NCBI GenBank assembly: GCA_036405815.1
Contig: DASWWX010000033.1
Coordinates: 1-64,000, forward strand
DNA from: Solimonas sp036405815
Lineage (GTDB): Bacteria > Pseudomonadota > Gammaproteobacteria > Nevskiales > Nevskiaceae
Length of the DNA: 64,000 nt
Direction: 5' to 3'
Below the pieces are notes generated by a model. It was not told where the DNA came from. It saw only the letters and a program-made list of their open reading frames with translations, and did not search any database. Positions 45,518 to 53,733 of the stretch are shown here, one piece after another. Numbering within the stretch: position 1 is the stretch's first letter; every line of letters starts with the position of its first letter. A program made the translations under genes and the position numbers.

Positions 45518-47029
45518 ATGGGGCGCAGACATCGGATGGCGGGACTCGTTGCGACGGCGCTGGTGGCCGGCTGCGGCAACTCCGAAGTGCCCACGCGCAC
45601 CACCGTACCCGGCGGCCCGCTGCCCGGTGTCGAGCGGCCGTCGCCGGAAACCTGCGCCGCGCTGCGGCCGGCGCGCTGGGCGCCGGCGGTCGGCCACGCG
45701 CAGGACGGCGCGCAGCTGCGGGCGTTCGCGCTGCAGTACAAGCAGGAAGTCCGCCACGTCGTCGACTACGCGGCCTTCCGCACCAAGATGCGCTGCCTGA
45801 TGGAAGAACACGTCGTCCCGCACATGAAGCCGGGCGTGCCATCGCTGGTGGTCTACAACGAGGACGCCGGCCTGATGACGATCGCGACCGGCTCGCGCGG
45901 CGCGCTGGTGCGCGCGCAGACGCAGACGCCGCTGGGCGCCCCGCTCGGCGATGGCGTGCCGCTCGGCATCCTCGGCGGCATCGGGCTGCTCAATGTCGCC
46001 TACCTGCCGCAGGTGCTGGCCTACCAGGTCCGCTTTCCCGGCACCGATCCGCGCAAGCAGGTATTCCTCGCCGCCACCGACACCTTCGTGCGCGCGTACT
46101 CGCAGACCTTCTCCGACCTCGCGCGCGACTATGGCGTCTATGTCGTCGCGTCGAACAACCAGGCCCGTTACCGCGCCTCGCGCGATCCGCTCGACATCGC
46201 GCTGTTCAAGGACCCGGACCTGGACGAAGTCGACGAGGTCTACATCGCCACCGAAGCGCACATCCCCAACGTCACCTCGCTGTGGGGTCCGCTGGACGTG
46301 CATCCCGATGCACCGCGCGGCGAAACCAATCTGCTGTTCCGCAACGAGAAGGTGCCGATGACGGCGATCGAGCTGCAGGTGCTCGGTCTCGACGAGGGTC
46401 CGGCCGAAGGCGAGGCCGCGCTCGCCAACGCCGCCGGCCACGAGGTCGCCGGCTTCCGGCTCGGCTTCGCCACCTCGCTGCCCGCATTCCAGTGGGGCTA
46501 CGCCTTCGGCGAGCGACCCGCGAACTTCGAACCCTGCGCCGACATCAAGCGCAACTACATGCCCTGCATGGATGAGCTCGGTGTCGACGTGGTCGTGCAG
46601 GCCGAGGCCAATCCCGGCCGCTGGGCCGTGGACGTGGCCGGCGGCTGGCAGCCGCTGGAATGGATGGAGTCGACCTGGCGCACGGTGTCCGAACCGAGCG
46701 TCGCGTTCCGCTACAACATCACCGCGCACCTGGTCGGCAACCTGCTCGACCTGCCCTTCGACGGCCAGAGCGCGATCACCGCACGCGGCGCAAACGCGGC
46801 GCCCGCGCACTACGTCGGCAACCTCGAATTCGTTGACGGCACCGACCCGGAAACCTATCGCGTGCACGTCGGCGACAAGACCGAATTCGTCGCGCTGGCA
46901 CCCTGGATCACCGACGACGCGCCACGCACGCAACTCGCCGACACCGCCGCAGGCCTGGGCCCCGGCAGCGGTGACGCGCTGGAAAACGACTATCTCGAAA
47001 CCGCGGTCTGGGCCGACCTGGTCCGCTGA
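45518..47029 (+). CDS. Nitrilase-superfamily-like lipoprotein
   Basis: A 503-residue exported protein; the lipobox LVAGC places the lipidated residue at Cys19. The body resembles carbon-nitrogen hydrolases: FALQYKQEV, PSLVVYNEDAGL with an early Glu-like position, LLFRNEKVPMTAIE (Lys region, like RKxxLVPxxE), and PCADIKRNY with Cys340 followed 15 residues later by LGVDVVVQAEAN. That spacing fits the nitrilase nucleophile and the GAD-type strand. Substrate unknown; nitrile or amide hydrolysis at the cell surface is possible. It is 17 bases upstream of an amine oxidase gene and divergent from tetR. Confidence 0.6.
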   Translation: MGRRHRMAGLVATALVAGCGNSEVPTRTTVPGGPLPGVERPSPETCAALRPARWAPAVGHAQDGAQLRAFALQYKQEVRHVVDYAAFRTKMRCLMEEHVVPHMKPGVPSLVVYNEDAGLMTIATGSRGALVRAQTQTPLGAPLGDGVPLGILGGIGLLNVAYLPQVLAYQVRFPGTDPRKQVFLAATDTFVRAYSQTFSDLARDYGVYVVASNNQARYRASRDPLDIALFKDPDLDEVDEVYIATEAHIPNVTSLWGPLDVHPDAPRGETNLLFRNEKVPMTAIELQVLGLDEGPAEGEAALANAAGHEVAGFRLGFATSLPAFQWGYAFGERPANFEPCADIKRNYMPCMDELGVDVVVQAEANPGRWAVDVAGGWQPLEWMESTWRTVSEPSVAFRYNITAHLVGNLLDLPFDGQSAITARGANAAPAHYVGNLEFVDGTDPETYRVHVGDKTEFVALAPWITDDAPRTQLADTAAGLGPGSGDALENDYLETAVWADLVR

Positions 47030-47046
47030 GGCATTTTCCAATCCCC

Positions 47047-48423
47047 ATGTCGAACACAAACTTTCCTGATGTCGACGTCGTCATCGTCGGCGCCGGTCTC
47101 GCAGGGCTGACGGCGGCACGCCAGCTCGTCGCCGCGGGCCGCACGGTGCGCGTGCTGGAGGCGCGCGACCGCGTTGGCGGCCGCACGCTGAATCACGCCG
47201 TCACCGCGCCCGGCGCGCAGCCCGGCACGATCGTCGAGGTCGGCGGCCAGTGGGTCGGCCCGACGCAGGACCGCGTGCTCGCGCTGATCGACGCGCTGGG
47301 CCTCAAGACCTTCAAGACCTGGGGCATCGGCAAGTCCGTGGACCTGCGCAACGGCAAGCGCACCGAGTACGGGGGACGCATTCCGCCGGGGGCGATGCTC
47401 GGCGCGGTGGAGGCGCAGATCGCGCTGTGGCGCCTGAACCGCATGGCACGGCAGGTACCGCCGGACGCGCCGTGGAAGGCGCCGAAGGCGTCGCAATGGG
47501 ACAGCCAGACCTTCCAGACCTGGATGGACCGCAACCTCTACACACGAAACGGTCGCGCGTTGCTGCAGCTCGTCGTCGAGGCCGTGTTCTCGGTGCAACC
47601 GCGCGACCTGTCGCTGCTGCATGTGCTGTTCTACATCCGCTCCGCCGGCTCGCTGGAGAAACTGGTCGAGACCGACGGCGGTGCGCAGGAATCCCGCATC
47701 GTCGGCGGCTCGCAACGCATCTGCCTGGAGATGGCGGCCGCGCTCGGCGATCGCATCCGGCTCAACGCGCCGGTGCTGCGCATCGAGCACGACGCCGATG
47801 GCGTCACCGCCTGCGGCGACGACTTCCGCGTGCGTGCGCGGCGCGCGATCGTCGCGATCCCGCCGACGCTCGCCGGCCGCATCCGCTACGCGCCGGCGCT
47901 CGACGGCCTGCGCGACCAGCTCACGCAGCGCATGCCAATGGGCACGGTGATCAAGGTGCAGTGCGTCTACGACAAGCCGTTCTGGCGCAATGCGGGCCTG
48001 AACGGCCAGGCCACCGGCGACATCCGTCCGGTCAAGGTCGCCTTCGACAACTCGCCGCCGGACGGGCATGTCGGCGTGCTGATGGGCTTCATCGAAGGCG
48101 AGGACGGCCGCCGCGCACAGCGCCAGACGGTCGAACAGCGGCGCCAGGCGACGATCGATTGCTTCGCCAGCTGGTTCGGTGAGGCGGCGCGGCATCCGGT
48201 CGAGTACATCGAGCGTAACTGGTCCGCCGAGGAGTGGTCGCGCGGCTGCTATGCCGGCTACTTCCCGCCGGGCGTGTGGAGCGATTTCGGTCCCGCGCTG
48301 CGCGCGCCGATCGGGCGCCTGCACTGGGCCGGCACCGAGACCGCGGAAATCTGGAACGGCTACTTCGACGGCGCCGTGCGCTCGGGCGAGCGCGCCGCGC
48401 AGGAAGTCGGCGCGCTGCTCTAG
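47047..48423 (+). CDS. Flavin-containing amine oxidase
   Basis: FAD-dependent oxidase of the monoamine-oxidase superfamily. The 458 residues have VVIVGAGLAGLTAARQLVAAGRTVRVLEARDRVGGRT at residues 11-47, GGQWVGPTQDRVL, the central GGSQRICLEMAAAL, and the C-terminal WAGTETAEIWNGYFDGAVRSGERAA typical of MAO FAD contacts. It is the second gene of the unit with the nitrilase-like lipoprotein. Its last 4 bases overlap the convergent tgt. Acts presumably in the cytoplasm; no signal peptide is visible. Confidence 0.9.
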   Translation: MSNTNFPDVDVVIVGAGLAGLTAARQLVAAGRTVRVLEARDRVGGRTLNHAVTAPGAQPGTIVEVGGQWVGPTQDRVLALIDALGLKTFKTWGIGKSVDLRNGKRTEYGGRIPPGAMLGAVEAQIALWRLNRMARQVPPDAPWKAPKASQWDSQTFQTWMDRNLYTRNGRALLQLVVEAVFSVQPRDLSLLHVLFYIRSAGSLEKLVETDGGAQESRIVGGSQRICLEMAAALGDRIRLNAPVLRIEHDADGVTACGDDFRVRARRAIVAIPPTLAGRIRYAPALDGLRDQLTQRMPMGTVIKVQCVYDKPFWRNAGLNGQATGDIRPVKVAFDNSPPDGHVGVLMGFIEGEDGRRAQRQTVEQRRQATIDCFASWFGEAARHPVEYIERNWSAEEWSRGCYAGYFPPGVWSDFGPALRAPIGRLHWAGTETAEIWNGYFDGAVRSGERAAQEVGALL

Positions 48424-49571
48424 GCGGCGGGCGCGGACGCGGCGGCGGGTGCCGCCTTCGACTTCGCCGCACGGCCTTCAGGCGAGGCGATGAACGCCGC
48501 CGCGAACTCCGCATAGCGATCCTGCTCGATCGCATCGCGGATGCGGCGCATCACGTTCTGGTAGTAACGCAGGTTGTGGATCGTGTTGAGCCGGCTGCCG
48601 AGGATCTCGTTGCAGCGGTCGAGGTGATGCAAGTAGGCGCGCGAGTAGTGCTGGCAGGTATAGCAGTCGCAGGCCGCATCCAGCGGCGCCGGGTCCGCCT
48701 TGTACTGCGCGTTGCGGATCTTGACCACGCCCTGGCTAGTGAACAGGTGACCGTTGCGCGCGTTGCGCGTCGGCATCACGCAATCGAACATGTCGATGCC
48801 GCGACCCACGGCCTGCACCAGGTCGCGCGGCGTGCCGACGCCCATCAGGTAATGCGGATGCGTCGCCGGCAGTTCTGGACCGATCGCGTCGAGCACCTTC
48901 AGCCGTTCCTCCTCCGGCTCGCCGACCGACAGGCCGCCGACGGCGTAGCCGTCGAAGCCGATCTCGGTCAGTCGTCGCAGCGACTCGCGCCGCAGTTCCG
49001 GGTGCATGCCGCCCTGCACGATGCCGAACAGCGCATTCGGGTTGTCGCCGTGTGCGGTCTTGCAGCGCGCGCCCCAGCGCGCCGACAGCTCCATCGACTT
49101 GCGCGCCTGCTTCTCGGTTGCCGGATACGGCGTGCACTCGTCGAACTGCATGACGATGTCCGAGCCCAGCGCGTGCTGCACCTGCACCGCGCGTTCCGGC
49201 GACAGGAAGATGCGATCGCCGTTGACCGGCGAGGCAAACTTCACGCCTTCCTCGGTGATCTTGCGCAGGCCCGACAGGCTCCAGACCTGGAAGCCGCCGG
49301 AGTCGGTCAGGATCGGACCACTCCACTGCATGAACCGGTGCAGGCCGCCGAGATCGCGAATGGTTTCTTCACCCGGGCGCAGCATCAGGTGGAAGGTGTT
49401 GCCGAGCACGATCTGCGCGCCGATGTCGCGCAGCTCCTCCGGCGACATCGCCTTGACCGTGCCGTAGGTGCCGACCGGCATGAACACCGGCGTCTCCACG
49501 CTGCCGCGGCCGTCGAAATGCAGGCGGCCGCGACGGGCGGCGCCGGAGGTGGCAAGGAGTTCGAACTTCAC
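48420..49571 (-). CDS. tgt: tRNA-guanine transglycosylase (queuosine)
   Basis: Exchanges guanine 34 for the queuosine precursor preQ1 in tRNAs with GUN anticodons. The 383-residue product starts VKFELLATSGAARRGRL, matching the family N-terminus, and has FMPVGTYGTVKAM, LTDSGGFQVWSL with the catalytic Asp, GGLSVGEP, and the zinc site CDCYTCQHYSRAYLHHL. The GTG at 49571 was selected by this match; an ATG at 49610 would add 13 unrelated residues. The tail is Ala/Lys-rich. It is not followed by yajC as in most relatives. Confidence 0.94.
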   Translation of the reverse strand: MKFELLATSGAARRGRLHFDGRGSVETPVFMPVGTYGTVKAMSPEELRDIGAQIVLGNTFHLMLRPGEETIRDLGGLHRFMQWSGPILTDSGGFQVWSLSGLRKITEEGVKFASPVNGDRIFLSPERAVQVQHALGSDIVMQFDECTPYPATEKQARKSMELSARWGARCKTAHGDNPNALFGIVQGGMHPELRRESLRRLTEIGFDGYAVGGLSVGEPEEERLKVLDAIGPELPATHPHYLMGVGTPRDLVQAVGRGIDMFDCVMPTRNARNGHLFTSQGVVKIRNAQYKADPAPLDAACDCYTCQHYSRAYLHHLDRCNEILGSRLNTIHNLRYYQNVMRRIRDAIEQDRYAEFAAAFIASPEGRAAKSKAAPAAASAPAA

Positions 49572-49673
49572 GTCGGCGATGCGCGGGAAAGAAGGCGCGC
49601 ATTGTCCCATGCCTGAGCCGCCACTGAACACGCGTTTTGACCGCCGACACCATCCCGGCGTAGCGTCGATGCC

Positions 49674-50192
49674 ATGAAACTCGTTCTTGGACTCGCCGAC
49701 CGCATCCTGTTCGCGCTGGGCCTGCTGCTGGCACTGCAGATCCCGCATTTCCTGGACCACTACACCCAGCGCTACGCCGGCTATCGCGATGCACTGGCCG
49801 ACAGCATGGCCGAGTTCCAGCGCACCGCCGACCAGCACTACGGCGGCAATCTGCAAGCGCTGATCGACGATCTGCGCGCCGGCAAACCCGGCATCGAAGC
49901 GGTGGGCGACAAGCTCGATCGCGACCGGCGCCAGCTCGCCGAAATGGATGCCAACCTCGTGATACTGCGAGAGGGCGGCCTGTGGGCGCGCGTGCAACAT
50001 CTGGCACGCAACGCCGACAGCAGCCTCGTGCGCGGCGCCTGGGGCGACTACCAACCGGGCCTGCCGCTGACCACCGACGCGCTGATCTGCGGCGCATTGG
50101 GCGCGCTGCTTGCCACCGGCCTGTTCAACGCGCTGGTCTGGCTGATCGGCTGGCCGTTCCGCACGCGCTACACGCGGCTCAAGTACGACTGA
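49674..50192 (+). CDS. DUF2937-family membrane protein
   Basis: A 172-residue protein with a membrane segment near each end (ILFALGLLLALQIPHFL at about 10-27 and ALICGALGALLATGLFNALVWLIG at about 135-160) and a helical middle part. The QIPHFLDHYTQR segment and overall layout match DUF2937 proteins, whose role is unknown. It lies between tgt and queA on the opposite strand; its last 14 bases overlap the convergent queA end. Confidence 0.75.
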   Translation: MKLVLGLADRILFALGLLLALQIPHFLDHYTQRYAGYRDALADSMAEFQRTADQHYGGNLQALIDDLRAGKPGIEAVGDKLDRDRRQLAEMDANLVILREGGLWARVQHLARNADSSLVRGAWGDYQPGLPLTTDALICGALGALLATGLFNALVWLIGWPFRTRYTRLKYD

Positions 50193-51240
50193 GCACGCCC
50201 GGCATCGCCGGATCGGCACGATCCAGCAGCATCGCGTCGCCGTAGCTGAAGAAGCGGTAGCGCTGCGCGACGGCGTGCCGATAGGCCGCCATCACCGGCT
50301 CGTAGCCGGCGAACGCGCTGACCAGCATCAGCAGCGTGCTCTCCGGCAGATGGAAATTGGTCAGCAGCCGGTCCACCACGCGGAAGCGATAGCCGGGCGT
50401 GATGAACAGCCGCGTCTCGCCCTGCTGCGGTTGCGGCAGGTCAGCGTCTTGCGCGGCGGCAGCCGATTCCAGCGCGCGCGTCACCGTGGTGCCGACCGAG
50501 ACGATGCGCGCGCCGCGCGCACGCGCGGCTGCGAGCTGCGCCGCCAGTTCGGTGCCGATGACGTAGCGCTCGGCATGCATCTTGTGCTGCGACAGATCGT
50601 CGACCCGCACCGGCTGGAACGTGCCAGCGCCGACGTGCAGCGTCAGATATCCGGTCTCCACGCCCCGCGCGCGCAGGGCCGCAAACAGCGCCTCATCGAA
50701 ATGCAGGCCCGCCGTCGGCGCGGCGACGGCGCCCGGCGCCCGCGCGAACACGGTCTGGTACCGCTCTGCATCCGTCGCCTCCGGTGCATGCGTGATGTAC
50801 GGCGGCAGCGGCAGCTGCCCCGCCCGCTCCAGGAAGGCGGCGACGTCACCCTCGCCCTCGTACCGGAAATGGAACAGGTCGTCCTCACGACCGAGCACCC
50901 GCAACGATTCGCCGCCCACCCGGATCTCACCGCCGGCTTTCGGCTTCTTGCTGACGCCGAGCTGTGCCAGGAACTCGCGTTCGCCCAGCACCCGCTCCAC
51001 CAGCAGCTCCGCCTTGCCGCCGGTCGGCTTCTCGCCATAGAGGCGCGCCGGGATCACGCGGGTGTCGTTGAAGACCAGCAGGTCGCCGGGCGCAAGCAGC
51101 GAGGGCAGATCGGCAATCGCCCGATCCACGAATGCGCCGGACGGTTGCAGCTGCAGCAGGCGGCTGGCCGAGCGCTGCGCCGTCGGGTACTGGGCGATCA
51201 GGTCCGGCGGCAGGTCGTAACGGAAATCGGAACAGCGCAT
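50179..51240 (-). CDS. queA: S-adenosylmethionine:tRNA ribosyltransferase-isomerase
   Basis: Forms epoxyqueuosine in tRNA by moving the ribose of SAM to preQ1. The 353 residues begin MRCSDFRYDLPPDLIAQYP, have FNDTRVIPARLYG, PLPPYI, GAVAAPTAGLHF, and end with the NFHLPESTLLMLVSAFAG signature. ATG 51240 fits the family start better than upstream codons. Together with tgt it makes the queuosine pathway's last nucleotide-inserting steps, although the two are separated here by an opposite-strand gene. Confidence 0.95.
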   Translation of the reverse strand: MRCSDFRYDLPPDLIAQYPTAQRSASRLLQLQPSGAFVDRAIADLPSLLAPGDLLVFNDTRVIPARLYGEKPTGGKAELLVERVLGEREFLAQLGVSKKPKAGGEIRVGGESLRVLGREDDLFHFRYEGEGDVAAFLERAGQLPLPPYITHAPEATDAERYQTVFARAPGAVAAPTAGLHFDEALFAALRARGVETGYLTLHVGAGTFQPVRVDDLSQHKMHAERYVIGTELAAQLAAARARGARIVSVGTTVTRALESAAAAQDADLPQPQQGETRLFITPGYRFRVVDRLLTNFHLPESTLLMLVSAFAGYEPVMAAYRHAVAQRYRFFSYGDAMLLDRADPAMPGVLSRT

Positions 51241-51266
51241 GGAGTGGCTAGAACGCGAGGGGCGCA

Positions 51267-51272
51267 TATAAT
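51267..51272 (+). promoter_or_regulatory. Consensus -10 box of the tRNA-Leu gene
   Basis: TATAAT 26 bases before the tRNA, followed by a GC-rich discriminator (GCCGGCCCG) typical of stringently controlled stable-RNA promoters. A clear -35 match was not found. Confidence 0.65.
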
Positions 51273-51298
51273 GCCGGCCCGCGCGGAACGATGCGCAG

Positions 51299-51385
51299 GC
51301 CGAAGTGGCGGAACGGTAGACGCAGGGGACTCAAAATCCCCCGAGGCAACCCCTCGTGAGAGTTCGAGTCTCTCCTTCGGCACCA
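51299..51385 (+). tRNA. tRNA-Leu, anticodon CAA
   Basis: 87 bases with encoded CCA. Acceptor arms GCCGAAG and CTTCGGC pair perfectly, the anticodon stem GGGGA/TCCCC encloses the loop CTCAAAA (anticodon CAA, reading UUG), a long variable arm with CGAGG/CCTCG marks a class II tRNA, and the T-arm carries GTTCGAGTC. Discriminator base is A, as required for leucine. Confidence 0.95.
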
Positions 51386-51492
51386 GCGCTTTCAGATCGT
51401 TCGAAGGCTCTGGATCGCAGCGCCTCGTGAGCGTTGCTGCCCGCCTCTGGTGGCGGCCAGCGCTGCGGTCGCGCGATCCGCTACGCGAATCG

Positions 51493-51506
51493 TCGAGTCT
51501 CTCCTT
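51493..51506 (+). repeat. Partial copy of the tRNA-Leu 3' end
   Basis: TCGAGTCTCTCCTT repeats exactly bases 51364-51377 of the tRNA T-arm and acceptor start, 129 bases downstream; a second shared segment CCTCGTGAG occurs at about 51423-51431. The rest of the tRNA is not recognisable, so this is a degenerate remnant or an attachment-like scar. Confidence 0.65.
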
Positions 51507-51530
51507 AGACACCCGCACGCTCGATCAGGC

Positions 51531-51561
51531 AAAAAAAAGCGGCCCGAAGGCCGCTTTTTTT
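51531..51561. terminator. Bidirectional rho-independent terminator
   Basis: GCGGCC/GGCCGC stem (51539-51544 with 51549-51554), CGAA loop, flanked by eight A and seven T, so it works in both directions: for the tRNA transcript and for the convergent barrel gene ending at 51579. Confidence 0.9.
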
Positions 51562-51578
51562 GTTTGAGACAAGGGACT

Positions 51579-52454
51579 TCAGATGTTGAAGTCGATGCGG
51601 ATACCGGCGTGATAGCCGTACACGCGCGATTCCTTCTCCGCCTGATAAACGGTGCCGCCACCGCCGATGCGGATATCCGGGAAGCCGTCCACGTCGACCA
51701 GCAACGGAATCTCGATGTTCAGACCAAAGCTGACGGCATCGAACTTCTCGGACGCGTTGCCGCGCTGCAGTTCGGTGACGCTATAGCCGACCGGCGCCGA
51801 CACTTCGAGCAGATTGAACAGCACGCCCGTCGGCACGAGATAGATACCGACGTACTCGCTGACCTCCACGTCACCCGGCAGGCTGTCGTCGGTGTCGGAA
51901 ACACCGAAGTGACCTTCCACGCCGATGAACTGGAACAGGCGCGTGCCGATACGGCCACGATAGAAGCGCGAATCGACACGATCGGCACCGAAACGGGCCT
52001 GCAGCGCATCGCTGGAGAACTGCGCGGTCAGCCAGGCGTAGTCGGCGCCCACGTACAGCCACACCGGATCGCGCTCGCTGCCAGCGGACGCGCTGTCGTC
52101 CTCGACGACCGCCTCCTCCTCCACCGCCACCTCTTCTTCCGCTGCGGCAAAACCGTCGTCGGCCGGCGCTTCGGCCGCAAAGGCATCAGCGTCGGTCTCC
52201 GTCGGAACGTCTGCGGCAAAGGCATCGGCGCCGTCCTCGACGGGCGCGGCGTCGGCAGCGGAATCCGGGGCAGCGTCAGCGAAAGCGTCCTCGGACACTC
52301 CTTCACCGGCCGCGTCGTCGGCAAACGCATCTTCCGAGGGCGCTTCGTAGGCATCGGCAAAGGCCGCCGCCGGATCCTCCTGCGCGGCCAGCGGCATCGC
52401 GACCATCATGCCCAACAGAAGAAACAGGCCCGAAGGCGTGGTGACTCGTTTCAT
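51579..52454 (-). CDS. Outer-membrane barrel protein with acidic N-terminal repeats
   Basis: A 291-residue exported protein. The signal peptide ends near AQ at residue 25. Residues 26-125 are extremely rich in Asp, Glu and Ala with repeated DAFA(D/A) units at about 42, 56, 77, 90 and a DGFAA variant at 100, a region expected to be disordered and negatively charged. From about residue 131 (DPVWLYVGADYAWLTAQF) a compact eight-strand-like barrel follows, ending GYHAGIRIDFNI. Barrel resembles porin-fold OmpA/OmpW-size proteins; exact family not recognised. Single gene with its own terminator. Confidence 0.7.
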   Translation of the reverse strand: MKRVTTPSGLFLLLGMMVAMPLAAQEDPAAAFADAYEAPSEDAFADDAAGEGVSEDAFADAAPDSAADAAPVEDGADAFAADVPTETDADAFAAEAPADDGFAAAEEEVAVEEEAVVEDDSASAGSERDPVWLYVGADYAWLTAQFSSDALQARFGADRVDSRFYRGRIGTRLFQFIGVEGHFGVSDTDDSLPGDVEVSEYVGIYLVPTGVLFNLLEVSAPVGYSVTELQRGNASEKFDAVSFGLNIEIPLLVDVDGFPDIRIGGGGTVYQAEKESRVYGYHAGIRIDFNI

Positions 52455-52604
52455 GACTCCCCCTGCTGAAATCGACTGCTGTTATTAGAGGCCAAAATGT
52501 TCACCCATTTCCGCGGGTAAATCCACTGCGCAGGCAGGACGGACACCACCGCAACGGGCTGCATCAGGGCCGCTGATATAGTGGTGCGCCCGTCTGCGAA
52601 CCCC

Positions 52605-53201
52605 ATGGACCCCGAGAGCCTCTACTGCAACGTCTGCGGTCACGCCGTCGCGCTGCGGGTGCCGGCGGGTGATCACCTGCCGCGTCACGTCTGCGACGCC
52701 TGTGGGCATATCCAGTACCGCAACCCCAAGGTCATCGTCGGATTGATCCCCGAAGCCGAGGACGGCCGCATCCTGATGTGCCGACGCGCGATCCAGCCAC
52801 GCCTGGGCCTGTGGACGTTCCCCGCCGGCTTCATGGAACTCGGCGAGACCGGTGCCGAAGGGGCTGCGCGCGAAGCCCGCGAGGAAGCGCTGGCCGATGT
52901 CGAGCCCGGCGGCCTGCTGATGGTGATCAACGTCCCCTACGTCTCGCAGGTCTACATGATTTACCGCGGGCGCCTGCGCGGCACGACGTTCGGGCCCACG
53001 CATGAGAGCAGCGACGTGCGCCTGATGACCGAACAGGAGATTCCCTGGGACGACATCGCCTTTCCAACGATCTGGCACGCCCTCAAGGCCTTCTTCGAGG
53101 ATCGCCGCCAGGGCCGCGAGACGATCCATCATCTGGATCTGAAGTTCCGGCCACGCCCCCCGCAGCGCGCCGAAGTGGCCGGCGACGACCCCGCCGGCTG
53201 A
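52605..53201 (+). CDS. Nudix hydrolase with zinc ribbon
   Basis: Hydrolyses a nucleoside diphosphate linked to another group. The 198 residues start with a zinc ribbon (Cys-x2-Cys at YCNVCG and CDACGHIQYRNPK), then the Nudix box GFMELGETGAEGAAREAREEALA around residue 80, in which the last Gly is replaced by Ala. The layout resembles NudC-type NADH pyrophosphatases but without the long N-terminal domain. ATG 52605 is preferred to GTG 52581. Substrate is not predictable from sequence. Confidence 0.85.
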   Translation: MDPESLYCNVCGHAVALRVPAGDHLPRHVCDACGHIQYRNPKVIVGLIPEAEDGRILMCRRAIQPRLGLWTFPAGFMELGETGAEGAAREAREEALADVEPGGLLMVINVPYVSQVYMIYRGRLRGTTFGPTHESSDVRLMTEQEIPWDDIAFPTIWHALKAFFEDRRQGRETIHHLDLKFRPRPPQRAEVAGDDPAG

Positions 53202-53318
53202 AGCGGCTCGCAGACCCCGCGGGTCGCCGGCGTCGTCTTTCCGGGCGAGCCGCATCGATGAAACCATCGTTTACAATACGCGCCCCCGCATCAGCCGATT
53301 CCGTTTTTCGAGCGCACC

Positions 53319-53642
53319 ATGACCTTCGTCGTTACCGAGAACTGCATCAAGTGCAAGTACACCGACTGCGTGGAAGTCTGCCCGGTCGACTGCTTCCATG
53401 AAGGCCCGAACTTCCTGGTGATCGACCCGGAAGAGTGCATCGACTGCACGCTGTGCGAGCCGGAATGCCCGGCCGAGGCGATCTTCGCCGAGGACGATTT
53501 GCCCGCCGAGCAGGCGCAGTTCAAGGCCTTGAACGCCGAGCTGACCAAGGTCTGGCCGGTGATCACCGAACGCAAGGAAGCCGCCGCCGACGCCAAGGAA
53601 TGGGACGGCAAGCCCGGCAAGCTGGCGCAGCTCGAACGCTGA
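53319..53642 (+). CDS. fdxA: 7Fe ferredoxin FdxA
   Basis: Small electron carrier with one [3Fe-4S] and one [4Fe-4S] cluster. The 107 residues begin TFVVTENCIKCKYTDCVEVCPVDCF and continue EECIDCTLCEPECPAEAI, the two cysteine sets typical of FdxA, followed by the conserved helical tail to WDGKPGKLAQL. Length is as expected for the family. Monocistronic, followed by a terminator. Confidence 0.95.
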   Translation: MTFVVTENCIKCKYTDCVEVCPVDCFHEGPNFLVIDPEECIDCTLCEPECPAEAIFAEDDLPAEQAQFKALNAELTKVWPVITERKEAAADAKEWDGKPGKLAQLER

Positions 53643-53664
53643 AACGCCGGTCCAGGCATCACCG

Positions 53665-53689
53665 ACGGCCCCCGCACGGGGGCCGTTTT
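53665..53689 (+). terminator. Rho-independent terminator after fdxA
   Basis: Stem ACGGCCCCCG (53665-53674) with CGGGGGCCGT (53677-53686), very short loop, then TTTT. Confidence 0.85.
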
Positions 53690-53733
53690 CGTTGGGCCGC
53701 CGGGCTCGGTTTCTGAGCCCGCAACCCGGCATC

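Noticed and set aside
44795..47059. 754-codon minus-strand open frame
   Set aside because: Only its last part (from 45469) is the TetR gene. The rest is antisense to the nitrilase-like gene, with composition typical of high-GC shadow frames.
51198..51518. Minus-strand frame giving a peptide like VPKERLELSRG
   Set aside because: This is the translated complement of the tRNA-Leu gene, a well-known annotation artefact.
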